Source of the DNA: Larix kaempferi
Taxonomy: Eukaryota > Streptophyta > Pinopsida > Pinales > Pinaceae
Length of the DNA: 64,000 bases
NCBI GenBank assembly: GCA_027924585.1
Contig: BSBM01000486.1
Location: 46,020,001 to 46,084,000 of the forward strand
Direction: 5' to 3'
A program made the translations under genes and the position numbers. Positions 24,717 to 36,063 of this stretch are shown one piece after another. The stretch's first letter is position 1. The number at the start of each line of letters is the position of its first letter. A model generated the notes under the pieces. It did not search any database, had not been told where the DNA came from, and saw nothing but the letters and a program-made list of their open reading frames with translations.

Positions 24717-26100
24717 TACCGACTGATATTGGTCGAGTTGAATCGACTCAACCCGACTCTACATGACTTACAAAGTTGGCTAGGGACTGACTGAATTACA
24801 AAATTATAATACAAATAGGTCGGTTCTCGACCATATTAACATCGAGATCATTAAAAGACTCGACCACTTACAATATTGATAAATGGCCCGACTATTTTAA
24901 GTTTCAACCACATTTATGTCGAAAAGTTTGAATATCGACCACTTGGACTCTTGTATGACCATCTACCAAAATATAACATTGACTTTAACATAATGTGGAA
25001 TTTCGAACAAAAGATCTCGACCAAACTTTAAATACATGAATGTGCTCAAAAAATAACATGTCTCGACCCACTTAAACATCATGTATTCTACCACTTAAAG
25101 TCACAACCAGAATTAACAATACAACTCAACATAATAAAAAGAAGAATACTGCTGCGTCGACCACTAAGATGTCGACGGGAATCCATATGCTTTGATAAGA
25201 GCATCAAAAAGTTAATAAAGACAACCCCTCTAGTAGACGATGACGACTCTCCAAGTCAGCTGGGCATTCTTATTTTCAAGTGAGATGCACGGGCAGAGTG
25301 GTCGACGTCTTCCAGATAGACTCGTCGACATATAAATAAACTGCCTTCGGATATGAAAAATATATGTGGTCGAGTAGTTGAAATGAATGACAGGTGGTCG
25401 ATTGTTAAAGTGCAGAAATATATCAAGTAACCAAAATATGAAGATACTCTTCAAACTGCCAGTTATGCTTAGTCAACTCGTCATTATATGATAGCATTCG
25501 ATGGTCGTTGAAACTTTTCTGTCTATGGATAATGTGCAAAGACTCTCCACAAGAACCATTGGCTATGCATTAGCATGTGCCCATGTTTCTTTATCGTATA
25601 GCTTTATCACGAGCCGCTAGATCATATAAGCTGAGCGTAATATATTGTTATAAATGAATATCATTTGGCCTGGTTTCTTTGATGTCAGTCGGTTTCCTTC
25701 ATTACTAGATGACCGCTCCCAACAACAGACTATTGAATTTTGCAGCCAACATCGCCGTCTTAATGGTCGATAAGCTACTTCAACCGGTACATGGGAAATC
25801 TACTGCAATGGTGGGAAGAATCTTGTTCATTCAACATCGACCAATACAATATTCTATCGGACCAGTCGAACAATTGGTAACATCATGTCCACATCTGAAG
25901 GTTGCTTCAAAGTTGACGACTCTAAATGCAACCAACATATTTTTCACCACAGCAAAATCTTTATACAAATATTCATACAATATGTTTATTAAACATTACG
26001 CAGTATGCTGGTACATAGAGTGGTAATTTTGAATCACAGGCCGACGAAATGAGCAACCAATTACTAGTCGAATACAAATTTTATAAAAACTCATGCAGAT
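24716..26100. repeat. GTCGA/CGACC-rich internal block
   Basis: The words TCGAC, CGACCACT and GTCGA recur every few tens of bases, unlike the DNA on either side. A TATAAATA at 25332 could be a plus-strand promoter, so the block may be a solo LTR of another family nested in the short-LTR element. I could not define its ends. Confidence 0.35.
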
Positions 26101-26715
26101 TTACGCAGCTTGAAGCTGTGCCCCTCGGGGAGCCTCCATAATCCGATTTGAGAAGTGTTTCGAACTCGGATTAGTCAGTTTCTTTTGATTTCACGCACGT
26201 CCAGCAACTTGATGACAGCAAAAATTGGTGTGAAGCCATACTCGGCCGAGCAATCTTTATTTTATGTTGGTATTTTCTTCCAGGTTCGTCCACAATCAAC
26301 ACAATGCGTCATTTATCTTCAACATTTCTTCATACTGACGGAAGTTCTGGAAACCAACCATACTTACAAACTAGTATATAATATTCTTTGCAGGATCTTC
26401 AGTGAGCATCATTTCTTTCTTTATAGCAACGTAGAGCAGCATCAACATTTCTGACCATTTCTTGGAGGGTTTCTTTCTCCTCACGATCTTTTGCACATTC
26501 GAACCGCTCCTCTTTGAGTAAGTACATACACATAGATATAATCAATACAAGAGAGATGAGTCGAATGCATCCAACTGGTTATATTCATCTTGATGGTATT
26601 ATTTATACATCTTACATGTTGTTGGAGCAGTTGCACCCACTCCAACGACTTGTTTAACTATACTATAACATACGTAACTAATGACAATTAAAGAACCCCA
26701 AGGGTCCCTCCAACA

Positions 26716-27485
26716 AGAGGCCCTAAAACCACCAGTTTTTTGAAAATATCAAATTAAGGGAGGAAGAGGACGTCCATGAATTAACAAGTGGTGAATGCCA
26801 ATTTAAGAGTCCGAAAAACAAACGGGACAATCCTAATCCCTATCCACCGAGAAGGACACATAGTTGGGATTCAAATAAGTTTAGGATTAACTCGAGGGCT
26901 ATTTTTTATCATGCCTTAAATGGCAAGAAATTTATTGACCTTGAAACTTCCCTAGGTGAAACTACGAAGAAACCTAAGAGGTAGAAAAGAAAAGCCATGA
27001 TAGAAAGCTCTTCTCAAACTTGAAATAGTTCCAGAATTCCCAAAGGAAGAGAAGTAGTTCATACTCAAGAATCTTCCAATGGAGAGTCATATTCGTCAAT
27101 GGAGAAAGAGAAGAAATTTGATCAAGTTTTAGATGGTTTAGAAGAAGCTATTAATACCATCTCCTGTTCAGCAAAGACTAAGAATTTTATTCCTAATGCT
27201 TCAGAAAAAGAACAGGAAGAAACTTGCAAGGATTTTGTTAATGAAGAAACTGAAGTGAAAGATTTAACAACACAAAACCAAGCACCTGAAGAAGTTACCT
27301 GTCCCCATCCTAAAAACGATGAGCAGAGCATTGACCAAAAACTCAAGAAGAGAGTTAAAAAGTACAAAAGCATGATTAAGGAGCTAAAGCAGGAGAATGA
27401 ATTATTGCAAAGAAAATTAAACAAGGCTACTGAAAAAAGGACCAATTTAATTATTAAATATACTAGAGTATGTAGGTTTTCCTAA
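26716..27485 (+). pseudogene. G2 LTR reading frame, second part (coiled coil)
   Basis: After the insertion the frame resumes with charged sequence and a basic patch (TTKKPKR), a stop or two, then an open stretch from 27099 that ends in a coiled coil (KKRVKKYKSMIKELKQENELLQRKLNKA). The position and type of coiled coil match the C-terminus of the G3 LTR protein. Confidence 0.6.
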
Positions 27486-28593
27486 AAGCTAAGAAAGATA
27501 AACGTCAATCTGCTCAAACAGAAGAGGTACTCGAAAGAATAATGCCTCCATCAGAGGAAAAATAATATGGAAAGTAATGAAAAATTAGGCATTCTAACAA
27601 ATCTTGGTACTCATGTTTTACATGATACTATTCAGAATGGTGCTCCAGAAACCAGGTGAAGACAAGTTCAGACCACGCAAGTTATAGTTACGAGTGTTCA
27701 GGTTTTACAATCACAGGAAGCAGCGCTATGGAATTGTTTTGTCAAAATTTTAATCTTTTATTTCCTGAACTTGTATTAACACTCAAACTCAAAATTATTT
27801 TGGATATTTGTATTTTGAATCATACACTTTGCAAGTATCCTAGATCCTAGTGAATCATGTTGATGTAGTTAGTCAATGTGTCCCTGGAAAATAGAATCTT
27901 GGAAGTATTTTGTTTCAAGTCACCTATTTCAGTTTAAAGAAGATATTATTAGTAAATAGATGTTTATGGAATTCCTTAAAACGACGATCTAGATGGAATA
28001 GTAGAAATATTATATATTGTAAGTTAAAGAAGATGAAGGGGTTCGATTTTTGGCAAGCGAGTGGAGGTTATGTGTTTTTGTAAGCCTATTTTGAACATTG
28101 TTTTCTATGGATATTTGAGATCATTTGGGTTATGAACTAATTGTGCCATCTTGTGTGTTTAATGTTGATTATCTATTTGATTACAGAGATTTTAATGCGC
28201 TGCATAATTATTATTTGCAGAGCTAATAACATGTACTCTTTGGATGTTTACTGCCTCTGATTTTACTCTATTTGCATTTAGCCTTCCTAAATATAACGTT
28301 GTTGTATGATGGAATAATATGTGAATTTGTGGAATATGTAGCTTACTTTTCAATGTGTTTACATCTCATATTTATCTTTATGTTTGGATACACATCTGCT
28401 TCGTAATCATAAATCCCTAGGATTCATAGTTTATTATTGTTCTTTATATATTGTTTAAATGTTTCACACAGACCCTTTTTTGGATTGATACTCATCTAAC
28501 CTTTTAAGGAAAAAACTAAATGCCTTCAACCATTATGTCTAAATTCCCTAAGATTTTCCATGTAGCATTCAAGTGCAGACAATAGGGATGACC

Positions 28594-30822
28594 CCGACCA
28601 TTGATGCGAACCATTAACAAGTGCGAGGCAAATCACCAATGATGACAATGACTCCCAAGGTTTATTCTTAATACATTCCAATGAATGCGAGTAGATGAGA
28701 TGGATTCGAACACTCGTGGAATCAACTAATCATAGGTAAATGATGTAAACCTATTTTCGGAAGAGAGGAAACCTACCATTAAGGAATGCAAGACCCAAGG
28801 TACTGAATGGTTTCTAAGTCTAATCCCCAGATGATGTTTTGGAGTTGACAAGAATAAACTCGTCGAAAGAGGGCCATGATGTATCCGACATCATGGACAC
28901 AAAACCAACACATGACATATGTAAAGTGATATATCAAATGCATATAGAATGACACAAGGATGAAGTTCAATAGTATTGCAGAAAGGTTGACTTAGGTTAA
29001 CTTCCCTTGAATATTGGATGGCAAGACAAATGACTTGGTAGCATTGACTCAGTGAGGTAGAGACCAAAACATAATGTGACACTGACTGAGGAAATATTCG
29101 AATGGACCAAAGGAATAAAATGAATCATGGAATTTGGTGTGACTTAGAGGCAAGAAGATTACCCAATTGTAAGGAAAGAGACAAATAGGTTCCACGTTCA
29201 AGGGTGACAATAAGCTTCCATAATACTATCCAACAAGTCTAATTTATTTTCCCTATTTTACCCCATCATGTTTGATGAGTACCTCTTTGTTTTTTAACAA
29301 GATTGATGATGATAACATATGCTATATATAGCTCATCTTAGATGAGTCCCTCATCATATATTTAATGAACCTGAAGAAGGAGAGGTTCGGTCCCATATGG
29401 GCCCTTCGATGCATGGTTTTACAAGTCCAAAGAAGGTAAACTCAATGATATTTTCACATTTAGAGAGTATGAAAAGCATCAAAAGAAGACTCCACAATGG
29501 TTCTTTTTTGTAAGGTTAGTCCCCTCAAAAGGTTAAAACAATGTGAGAGAGAACTCTTCTAGCCAAGGTTGACTAGAGTATTTCTTTTTCATAAAGGACA
29601 AAGCTTGCTCAACAATCTTTTCAAATTTAGGGAGTTTGAAACAAGCTTAAAAGAGACTCCAAAGAGTTCCTTTTTCATAACTAGTCTAACGAGGTCAAAA
29701 AATGGATAAATTATCACTCAAGAGACATCTAACTTTGTCATGGTTGATAATCGAGTATGATAAAGACTAAAAATTAAACTCGATAGAGTTCCTTTTCGGT
29801 AAATCATCTAGTGAGGCCAGATAAAGAGATACAACTATACTTGACATACACTTCCTCATTATTTTAGGAGTACGAGAAAAGTGAACTAAACTTGACACCA
29901 TTTTGCTTACTTTTAACGAGCATGACTATGGTATCAAAATCAATCGAAATATTTTTCATGTTTTAACCAAAGCACGAAAAAGTAAAAAGTAAGGTCAATG
30001 CCTCTTACTTTTTTTAACGAGCTTGAAGATAGGTGAGAATAATGCTTGAGGTGTTTCCTTTATTTTTAAACGAGCTTCAAACAAAGAATGAACTATGCTC
30101 GTGATTTCATTTTTAAACAAGTTTGGACCCGAAAATAAATTGTTCTCAGAGCGTCTGCTTCATTTTTCAACGAGCTTGAAATAGAGAGTGAACTATGCTC
30201 AGGAGGTATGCTTCATTTTTTAATGAGCTTGAAACAAAAAATAAACTATCCTTGGGGTTTCATTTTTTAACGAGTTTGGAATTGAAAATAAACTATGCTT
30301 GGAATGATACCCATTGGAGGGTTTCTTCCCAACATAATATCCATAGGTCGGTACTTTGGGTGATACTCATTAATGGGGTTTTTCCAAACATGATGTCTAG
30401 AGGTTGGAAATCCCCCCCCGGCATGATCAACAAAAGCTAGTGGATTAACTCTTGTATGATGTATAGAGTATGGAGACATTCCCCCAAAGCATTGTTTCAT
30501 CCGCCAAATCTTTTGCTTCACTCCATTAGACTCCTGGTTACTACTAGGAAAAGGTTCACCCGAGAGAGAGAGGAAGAAAGAGGGTGACCTGACATAAGAA
30601 GATGAAATGAAGGATCAAGCACTAGATCTGGTGGAAGAATCAAACTAATTAGAAAGAGGTCTATTTCATTTTTTAACGAGCTTGACACATAAAGTGAACT
30701 ATGATTGTGGTCCTTGGACGTGGCTTCCAAGAGGTCTCCATGGGATGAAAGAACAGTGCTCTATAAAGAATGTATGCCAAGAGAATCAATAGGGATAACA
30801 GGGGGCGATCAAGATCCAATGT
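28594..30822. other. Spacer with degenerate repeats
   Basis: No gene is seen. The left part is plain AT-rich DNA; from about 29400 loosely repeated phrases around AACGAGCTTGAAA appear, becoming a clear minisatellite at 30009-30310. It ends at the chromovirus LTR. Confidence 0.5.
30009..30310. repeat. Minisatellite, about six units of roughly 50 bp
   Basis: Units start with (C)ATTTTTTAACGAGCTTGAAA and continue to AACTATGCTC at about 30009, 30062, 30109, 30161, 30213 and 30261. A further isolated unit lies at 30667. Unit length varies between about 40 and 53 bp. Confidence 0.7.
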
Positions 30823-31202
30823 TGTGAGGAACCTCCAACAATTAAATGATAAAAATGCACGATATATCGGAAATAGCAGAACACATAAGGGATTTACTAA
30901 TCGCAGACCACATCGAGGGGGAAACCTCCTTTGAGAAATATCAATAGAAATAAATCATGGATGCCTTCATTGGACTCAACACGTACTTATACACTAAGTC
31001 TAAGCTAAACAACTATTACTCCCCATAAATGTGGGATAATACAATATACTCACAAGACGACTTACAAAGCATATGCGTCCAACAACAATATATTAAAAAT
31101 GCAGGATAATACGATATACTCACGGGACGAATTACAAAGCATATGCGTCCAACAACAATATACTAACAAAGTAAAGAGAAGGGTTGACACAGGTTCCTAA
31201 CA
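30823..31202 (-). repeat. 3' LTR of C1
   Basis: The 380-bp repeat runs TGTGAGGAACC to TTCCTAACA, and matches 57551-57929. It contains an internal direct duplication of about 67 bp (GGATAATACAATATACTCAC...CAACAACAATATA twice). Confidence 0.9.
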
Positions 31203-31215
31203 TCCCCTCCCTCTT
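31203..31215 (-). other. Polypurine tract of C1
   Basis: The minus strand reads AAGAGGGAGGGGA immediately before the LTR, the plus-strand primer site expected for a minus-strand element. Confidence 0.85.
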
Positions 31216-31231
31216 AGAACAAGCTTTGTCC

Positions 31232-32372
31232 TCAAAGCTTTAGGTGTGGAAATTGTTGTTGAATCTGAAGGAGTGGTTCCCATGTTGCATCCTCTGGTTG
31301 CATTCGATGCCACTGAATTAATACCTCAGTGATGGATTGAGAGTGAAGCTGACGAGTGTGCTTATTGAGAATGGCCTCCAGCTCCAAATTGATGGATCCT
31401 TCATTATCCAATTCTGGTAAAACAGTTTGTGCTCTGATGTTGGTGCCAAGAAATTTCTCTAGACAAGAGACATGAAATACTGGATGAATGTGAGAAGAAG
31501 GAGGAAGTTCCAATTTATAAGCAATAGAACCAATCTTCTGAAGAACCTTATATGGCCCATAGAAATTTGGAGTGATATTATGGCTCCCTTTGAGTTTCAG
31601 GGAGGATTGCTTGTAAGGTTGTAGATGAAGAAAAACCATATCACCTGCTTGAAAATTGCACTCATAATGGTTTTGAACGGCTTGTTATTTCATTCGATTT
31701 CTTTCCATGTGAAGATTGTCTTGCAAAATGCAAAGAATCTGATCGTGGGTTCAAAAAACCATGTCAAATTCCCGAACTGGTGAACTGTTGGGGGTGTATG
31801 GAAGAATCATTGGTGGTGCTTAACCATAGACTGCTTCATATGGAGTCATTTTAGATGTAGTGTGGTAGGAGGTATTGTACCACCATTCAGTGAGAGGGAG
31901 CCACTTTTCCCACTGATGTTGTTGTTTAGAGGTGAAGCAACAAAGATATGTTTCCAAACATTTGTTGGTAATTTCAGTCTGACGATCTTTTTGTGGGTGA
32001 TACCCTCAACTCATATTCAGTTTGGTGCTAGTGTGGAGAAATAGTTATGTCCAAAAATGACTAGTGAAAGTAGCATCGCAGTCTGAAACAATGGAATAAG
32101 GGATTTAATGGAGACGGAAGATCTGGTCCAGGAAAATCTGAGCGACTGAGGAGGTGGTATAGGGATGGTTGAGGGCACAAAAATGACTATTTTGAGAGGC
32201 GATCAACCACAACCAAAATCACTATCTTCCCTCTATATTTAGGGATCCCTTCAATGAAATCCATAGAAATATATATCCAAATATGTGTAGGGATGGGCAC
32301 AGGTTCGAGTAATCCCAGAAGGAGTGTCATTTCACCCTTGTTGCGCTGGAAGGTATCACATTCAACCACCAT
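31232..32372 (-). pseudogene. C1 integrase end and chromodomain
   Basis: The piece at 32372-32187 holds the first part of the integrase core (MDFIEGIPK; VVVDRLSK). The stretch to 31640 is badly decayed integrase. The piece at 31639-31232 gives the integrase C-terminal fold (YGPYKVLQKIGSIAYKLELP; HPVFHVSCLEKF), followed by a chromodomain (VLIQWHRMQPEDATWE). The chromodomain defines a chromovirus, a Ty3/gypsy branch that targets chromatin through histone marks. The core D-D-E residues cannot all be read. Confidence 0.85.
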
Positions 32373-33668
32373 CTATTGAATTGTCATTTTGATTCCCTTC
32401 CAAAATAAGTTATGTCGTGCCTGCTCATACGTTTTGAGGAACCCATAGTACCCTATCGATGGAGAAGCATGGAGTTCATAGAAGATAGCCTGTTGAATAT
32501 CTGTGCTCTGGGGAAGCACCAGTCGATCCTTGTATCTCAGGGAAGCACCATCCCAAGAGTAATGCAGTACAACAAAAGGGCTTTTGTCCAACTATTGGAT
32601 GATTTGAGATAATTAGGATTCATTGACATAGCCCCGTTGAATAGATTGCAACCAATTTGGAACAAGCATAGAAATAGCTGAAAGAGAAACTTGGCCATCA
32701 AATGTGCGAGAAAGAGCATCTGCCACAAGATTTTCCTTACCCTTCTTGTAAGTGATCTCATAGTCATAAACCATGAGTTTGCTAACCCATTTCTATTGTG
32801 CTGGGGAGGAGACCCATTTTTCCAGGAAATATTTCAGACTCTGGTGATCATTATTGATGCAGAAATGATTCCCTAATATGTATGGCCGCCACTTTTGTAC
32901 TGCATGCAAAATAGCCATCATTCCCTTCTCATATGTAGAAGCAACTAAATTCTTACCGGAAAGGGATTTGATGGTGAACAAAATGGAATGTTCATCTTGA
33001 AGGAGAACAACACCAATTCCATTGTCACAAACATCACTCTCAATAGTGAAGGGCTTGGAAAAATTGGGCATAGCTAGAATAGGTGTAGTACACATAGCTT
33101 GTTCCAGTTTGTAAAATGCACACTCAGTAGCATGTGTCCATGTAAAAGAATTATTTTTCAATAGTGCGGTTAATGGAGATGCAATCTTCCTGTAATCCTT
33201 GATAAATTTGTGGTAGTAGCTAGTCAATCACAAAAAACCATGAAGGCTCTTGAGTGCCTAAGGATGCAGCCAAATTTTCATGGCATCTATTTTGGAAGGA
33301 TCCACGCGAACCCCTTGTGCTGAAATAATATGCCCGAGATACTCTGCTTCCTCCTGTCCAAAAAAACTTTTAGACTGCTTGGCATGGAGATGACGATCAG
33401 AGAAAAGTTGCAGTACAAGATCCAGATGTTGGAGATGCTCAGCCCATGTTTTACTATATATGAGGATATCATCAAAGAAGACCAAAATGAATTTCCGCAA
33501 GTAGGGCCAAAATATTTTATTCATCAATGCCTGGAATGTGGAAGGAGCATTAGTGAGGCCAAAGGGCATGACCAAAAAATCATTGTGGCCATCATGTGTG
33601 CGGAAATCTATTTTAGGGATATCATCCTCATGAACCCGAATTTGATGATACCCAGAACGAAGATCCAA
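32373..33668 (-). pseudogene. C1 RT second half, RNase H and integrase zinc region
   Basis: From 33668 the minus strand reads [27 protein letters not shown] and the catalytic FFDDILIYS, then AEYLGHIIS. At 33227-32793 RNase H follows (GVVLLQDEHS; ALHAVQKWRPYILG-like block; INNDHQSLKYFL). At 32591-32373 lies the pre-integrase zinc region (LHASPSIGYYGFLKTYEQARHN). Two frame changes and several stops separate the pieces. Confidence 0.88.
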
Positions 33669-34440
33669 CTTGGAGAAAAACTAAGCACCATGAAGCTGAG
33701 TCAAGAAGCTCATCAACAACATGAATTGGAAACTTATCCTTGATTGTGAGGTGATTAAGTGCTCGGAATCCAATGCAGACGCACCATGATCCATCATTTT
33801 TTCGGATAAAAAGAACTGGTGAAGAAAAGGAACTAGTACTAGGGAGAATAATACCTTGCTTCAGTAAGTCCTGAACGAGCATCTCAATCTCTATTTTTTG
33901 GTGAAATGGGTAGCGATGGCACCTATTGTTGGGAAGAACATTTCTAGGAAGGATCTGAATACGATGGTCCTCTGGTCTTGAAGGTGGAAATCCCACTGGT
34001 TTAGAAAATACACATGCATATCTATCCAAAATATGTTGTAGATCCAAAGGAGTAGTGGAGACCATTGATGGGTGCATATGAATGGAATGGAGCTGAGCGA
34101 TGAGACCATGTGAATTATTCTTAAGAATATTTTCCATGCGATATGAACTGATGATGCTGAGAGACCCTGGTTGTAAGCCCGTCAATGTGTGTTTTTTCCC
34201 ATTGACTAAAAACTGCATCCAAAGTTCATCAAAATCCCATAAGATGGGGCCAAGTGTGTGTAACCATTGAGCATTGAAAACCACATCAAATCGGCTTAAG
34301 GGTAAGGAAAACATGCCAGAGAACAGGTTATAATCTCCAATAGAGATACACACATTGCGACACTTCCATTTGCAAGGTAAGGTTCCCCCATTGGAAATCA
34401 TGACTTCAAAGTTGGAGCAAGGATGGACAACAAAATCAAC
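33669..34440 (-). pseudogene. C1 protease end and RT first half
   Basis: The minus-strand frame (34401-33628) covers the protease C-terminal half (MQFLVNGKKHTLTG is typical), the linker and the first RT blocks (PSTSSFSSPVLFIRKNDGSW; GFRALNHLTIKDKFPI). The RT FSGYHQI block lies in the next frame, so a frameshift falls near 33650. Confidence 0.8.
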
Positions 34441-35542
34441 CTATTTGGCGATCCGAGGATCAATGAAGTTAGGAGTGCTACCGGAATCAATGAGTATTGT
34501 AAGAGGGAGCTTCTTGAAGTAACCCTTTACTTGCATTGTTTGTGGGTTGGTGACTCCAGCTAAAGCATGGAGAGATATCTCTGGGTGGTCATCCTGAGAA
34601 AGAGGGTCAATAGGTGGCTGTTGAATGTCGACCTGATAATCTATTGTTTCCAGAGCTTCTTCGTCAATTTCAATTACAGGCAGAGAATCCACATCCAAGA
34701 GATAGAAATTTTTCTCAACACATCTATGTCCCCGAGTGAATTTCTCATCACAATTATAACAAAGCCCTTTTTCTCTACGTTCCCGCATCTCTGCTTCAGA
34801 CAAACGCTTGATAGCAGTTTCTCTAGGAGCTGGCATGATGGGAGGTCATTGGGAAACCATATTTTTGAATGGAACAAAATTGGATTTGGAATGTTGTTGG
34901 GTTATGATATTATCCTCCGCCAACTTAGCTAACCCTAAGGCTTCCATCATTGTGCTGGCACAAAACATTTTAACCTTAGATAAGATTGGATCCTTCAAAT
35001 CATCGACAAAACAACTCCTGTAGAGTGCATCATACAACCTTCACTATGATTGGCCAGTTTCTCAAATTCTGATTGGCTAGTTTCTCAAATTCTATCTGAT
35101 ACTATCTCACAGTGCCAATTTGGAGAAGTTTAGTGAGTGTTCCTGTGAATTCATTAAAAACACTAGGACCAAATCATTGCAGAAGGAGTTGGCAAAAATC
35201 TATCCATGTTAGCTCTTCATGAGCCTTGATGTACGAATGGTACCGTTGAAGGGATTCATGCTCCAAATGAAATGATGCAACTGGGACTTTGTTGACATCA
35301 AAAGTATTATACAGACTGAAATATTGTTCTCCCTGGTATATCCATCCAATCAGATCATCACCATTGCAGCAAGGAAAACCAAGCTTTGTCCCATGAAAAT
35401 TGTTGGAAGAAGAGAACCCAGGGTCTGCAGAAGACTCTGGCTGTCATCTATTGTTCATGGTTGAATTTTGAAGATGGAGGCCAAGAATTTTTTCATACAG
35501 ATCTTGGAGTTTGGTTTTGAGAGCTGCAAGTTCTTCCTCCAT
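34441..35542 (-). pseudogene. C1 Gag, zinc knuckle and protease active site
   Basis: An ATG at 35542 opens with a coiled-coil start (MEEELAALKTKLQDLYEKIL), then a retrotransposon Gag core that contains several stops. A CCHC-like knuckle CYNCDEKFTRGHRC lies near 34760, and LIDSGSTPNFID near 34470 is the aspartic protease active site. Start choice rests on the coiled-coil beginning and the untranslated DNA before it. Confidence 0.8.
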
Positions 35543-35996
35543 GTTTTTTGCTCCTTCGCAGGTGACAACCATAACCAAGATTTTTTTTATTTTTTATTTT
35601 TTTGAATGGGTAGAAAAACAAAAACAAAAACTTCTTTAGCAAAGGAAAATTTGGATTTGGGAAAAACTTTGATGGGTAATTGGGGTTTGACTACGTTTTG
35701 GACACTTTCTGATGGACATGGAAGCAAAAAATGAGGATTTCAGAAGTGGAGTGAAAGAATGGGAAAATTTGTCAAAGACGGACAAAGAAGCAGAATTATG
35801 AAGTGAACACTGTGGAAAAATTTGAAGGCGATTGGGTGAAAATCTAAGAAGTTATGACAAACCCTAAAAATAGACAAATGTGGGATTTCTGGCTTCGAGA
35901 AGTGGAATTTGGGATAGGGTCCTCAGGAAGGAAATATGCAGAATGGAAGTGCAGGGGTTCCATTTAATTTTCAAGGGAAATGGAGCTAAATCAAAG
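35543..35996 (-). other. C1 5' leader, gag-proximal part
   Basis: About 450 bp of A/T-tract-rich DNA without coding character on the minus strand. It is cut at 35997-36005 by the target duplication of LINE L1 and continues at 56958-57536. Confidence 0.6.
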
Positions 35997-36005
35997 AAGA
36001 TATGG
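35997..36005. repeat. Target-site duplication of L1, left copy
   Basis: AAGATATGG here matches 56949-56957 directly after the LINE A-tail. The match is 9 bp, within the usual range for LINE target duplications, but the A-rich context makes the exact length uncertain. Confidence 0.55.
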
Positions 36006-36063
36006 AAATATTACAGGGATTGGAGATATTGCTAGAGGATGCTCCAAGAAGTGATTATCTCTA

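Larger units (their letters stand above)
24149..26715 (-). mobile_element. Short-LTR retroelement inserted in the G2 LTR
   Basis: Direct repeats of about 160 and 197 bp (24149-24304 and 26519-26715) flank 2.2 kb. On the minus strand a purine tract GGTGGGGGAGA abuts the low-coordinate repeat, which is the arrangement of a polypurine tract before a 3' LTR. AGAG occurs on both sides (24145-24148 and 26716-26719); removing the element and one AGAG rejoins the host frame as FKQRGPKT. The low LTR lacks 41 bp present in the other. No full gag or pol remains, so it is a deletion derivative or non-autonomous element. Confidence 0.65.
15346..28593 (+). mobile_element. Element G2: decayed giant-LTR Ty3/gypsy, sister of G3
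   Basis: G2 has the same plan as G3: LTR end, tRNA-Asp-type PBS, gag, RT, RNase H, integrase, tRNA-like segment, long LTR containing a reading frame. The 15346-15683 sequence matches 28258-28593, proving that these are the two LTR ends. The 5' LTR has lost all but about 340 bp. A copia insertion (16848-19671) and loss of about 2.4 kb removed gag C-terminus, protease and the first RNase H. The 3' LTR is interrupted by another element at about 24149-26715. Protein identity to G3 is clear but moderate, so G2 is an older, separate subfamily. Confidence 0.85.
22475..28593 (+). repeat. 3' LTR of G2 with an internal insertion
   Basis: The LTR begins TGTTAGTACC after the tRNA-like segment and ends near 28593 by alignment with the 5' copy. 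Without the insertion at about 24149-26715 it is about 3.55 kb, close to the 3.65 kb of G3. It carries a decayed version of the LTR reading frame. A perfect hairpin TTTTGCAAC-AAC-GTTGCAAAA lies at 22778-22798 in the leader. The stretch 27486-28593 after the reading frame has no gene. Confidence 0.8.

Noticed and set aside
30009-30310. CRISPR-like spaced repeats
   Set aside because: Units are contiguous, imperfect and of varying length with no unique spacers, and the DNA is eukaryotic.
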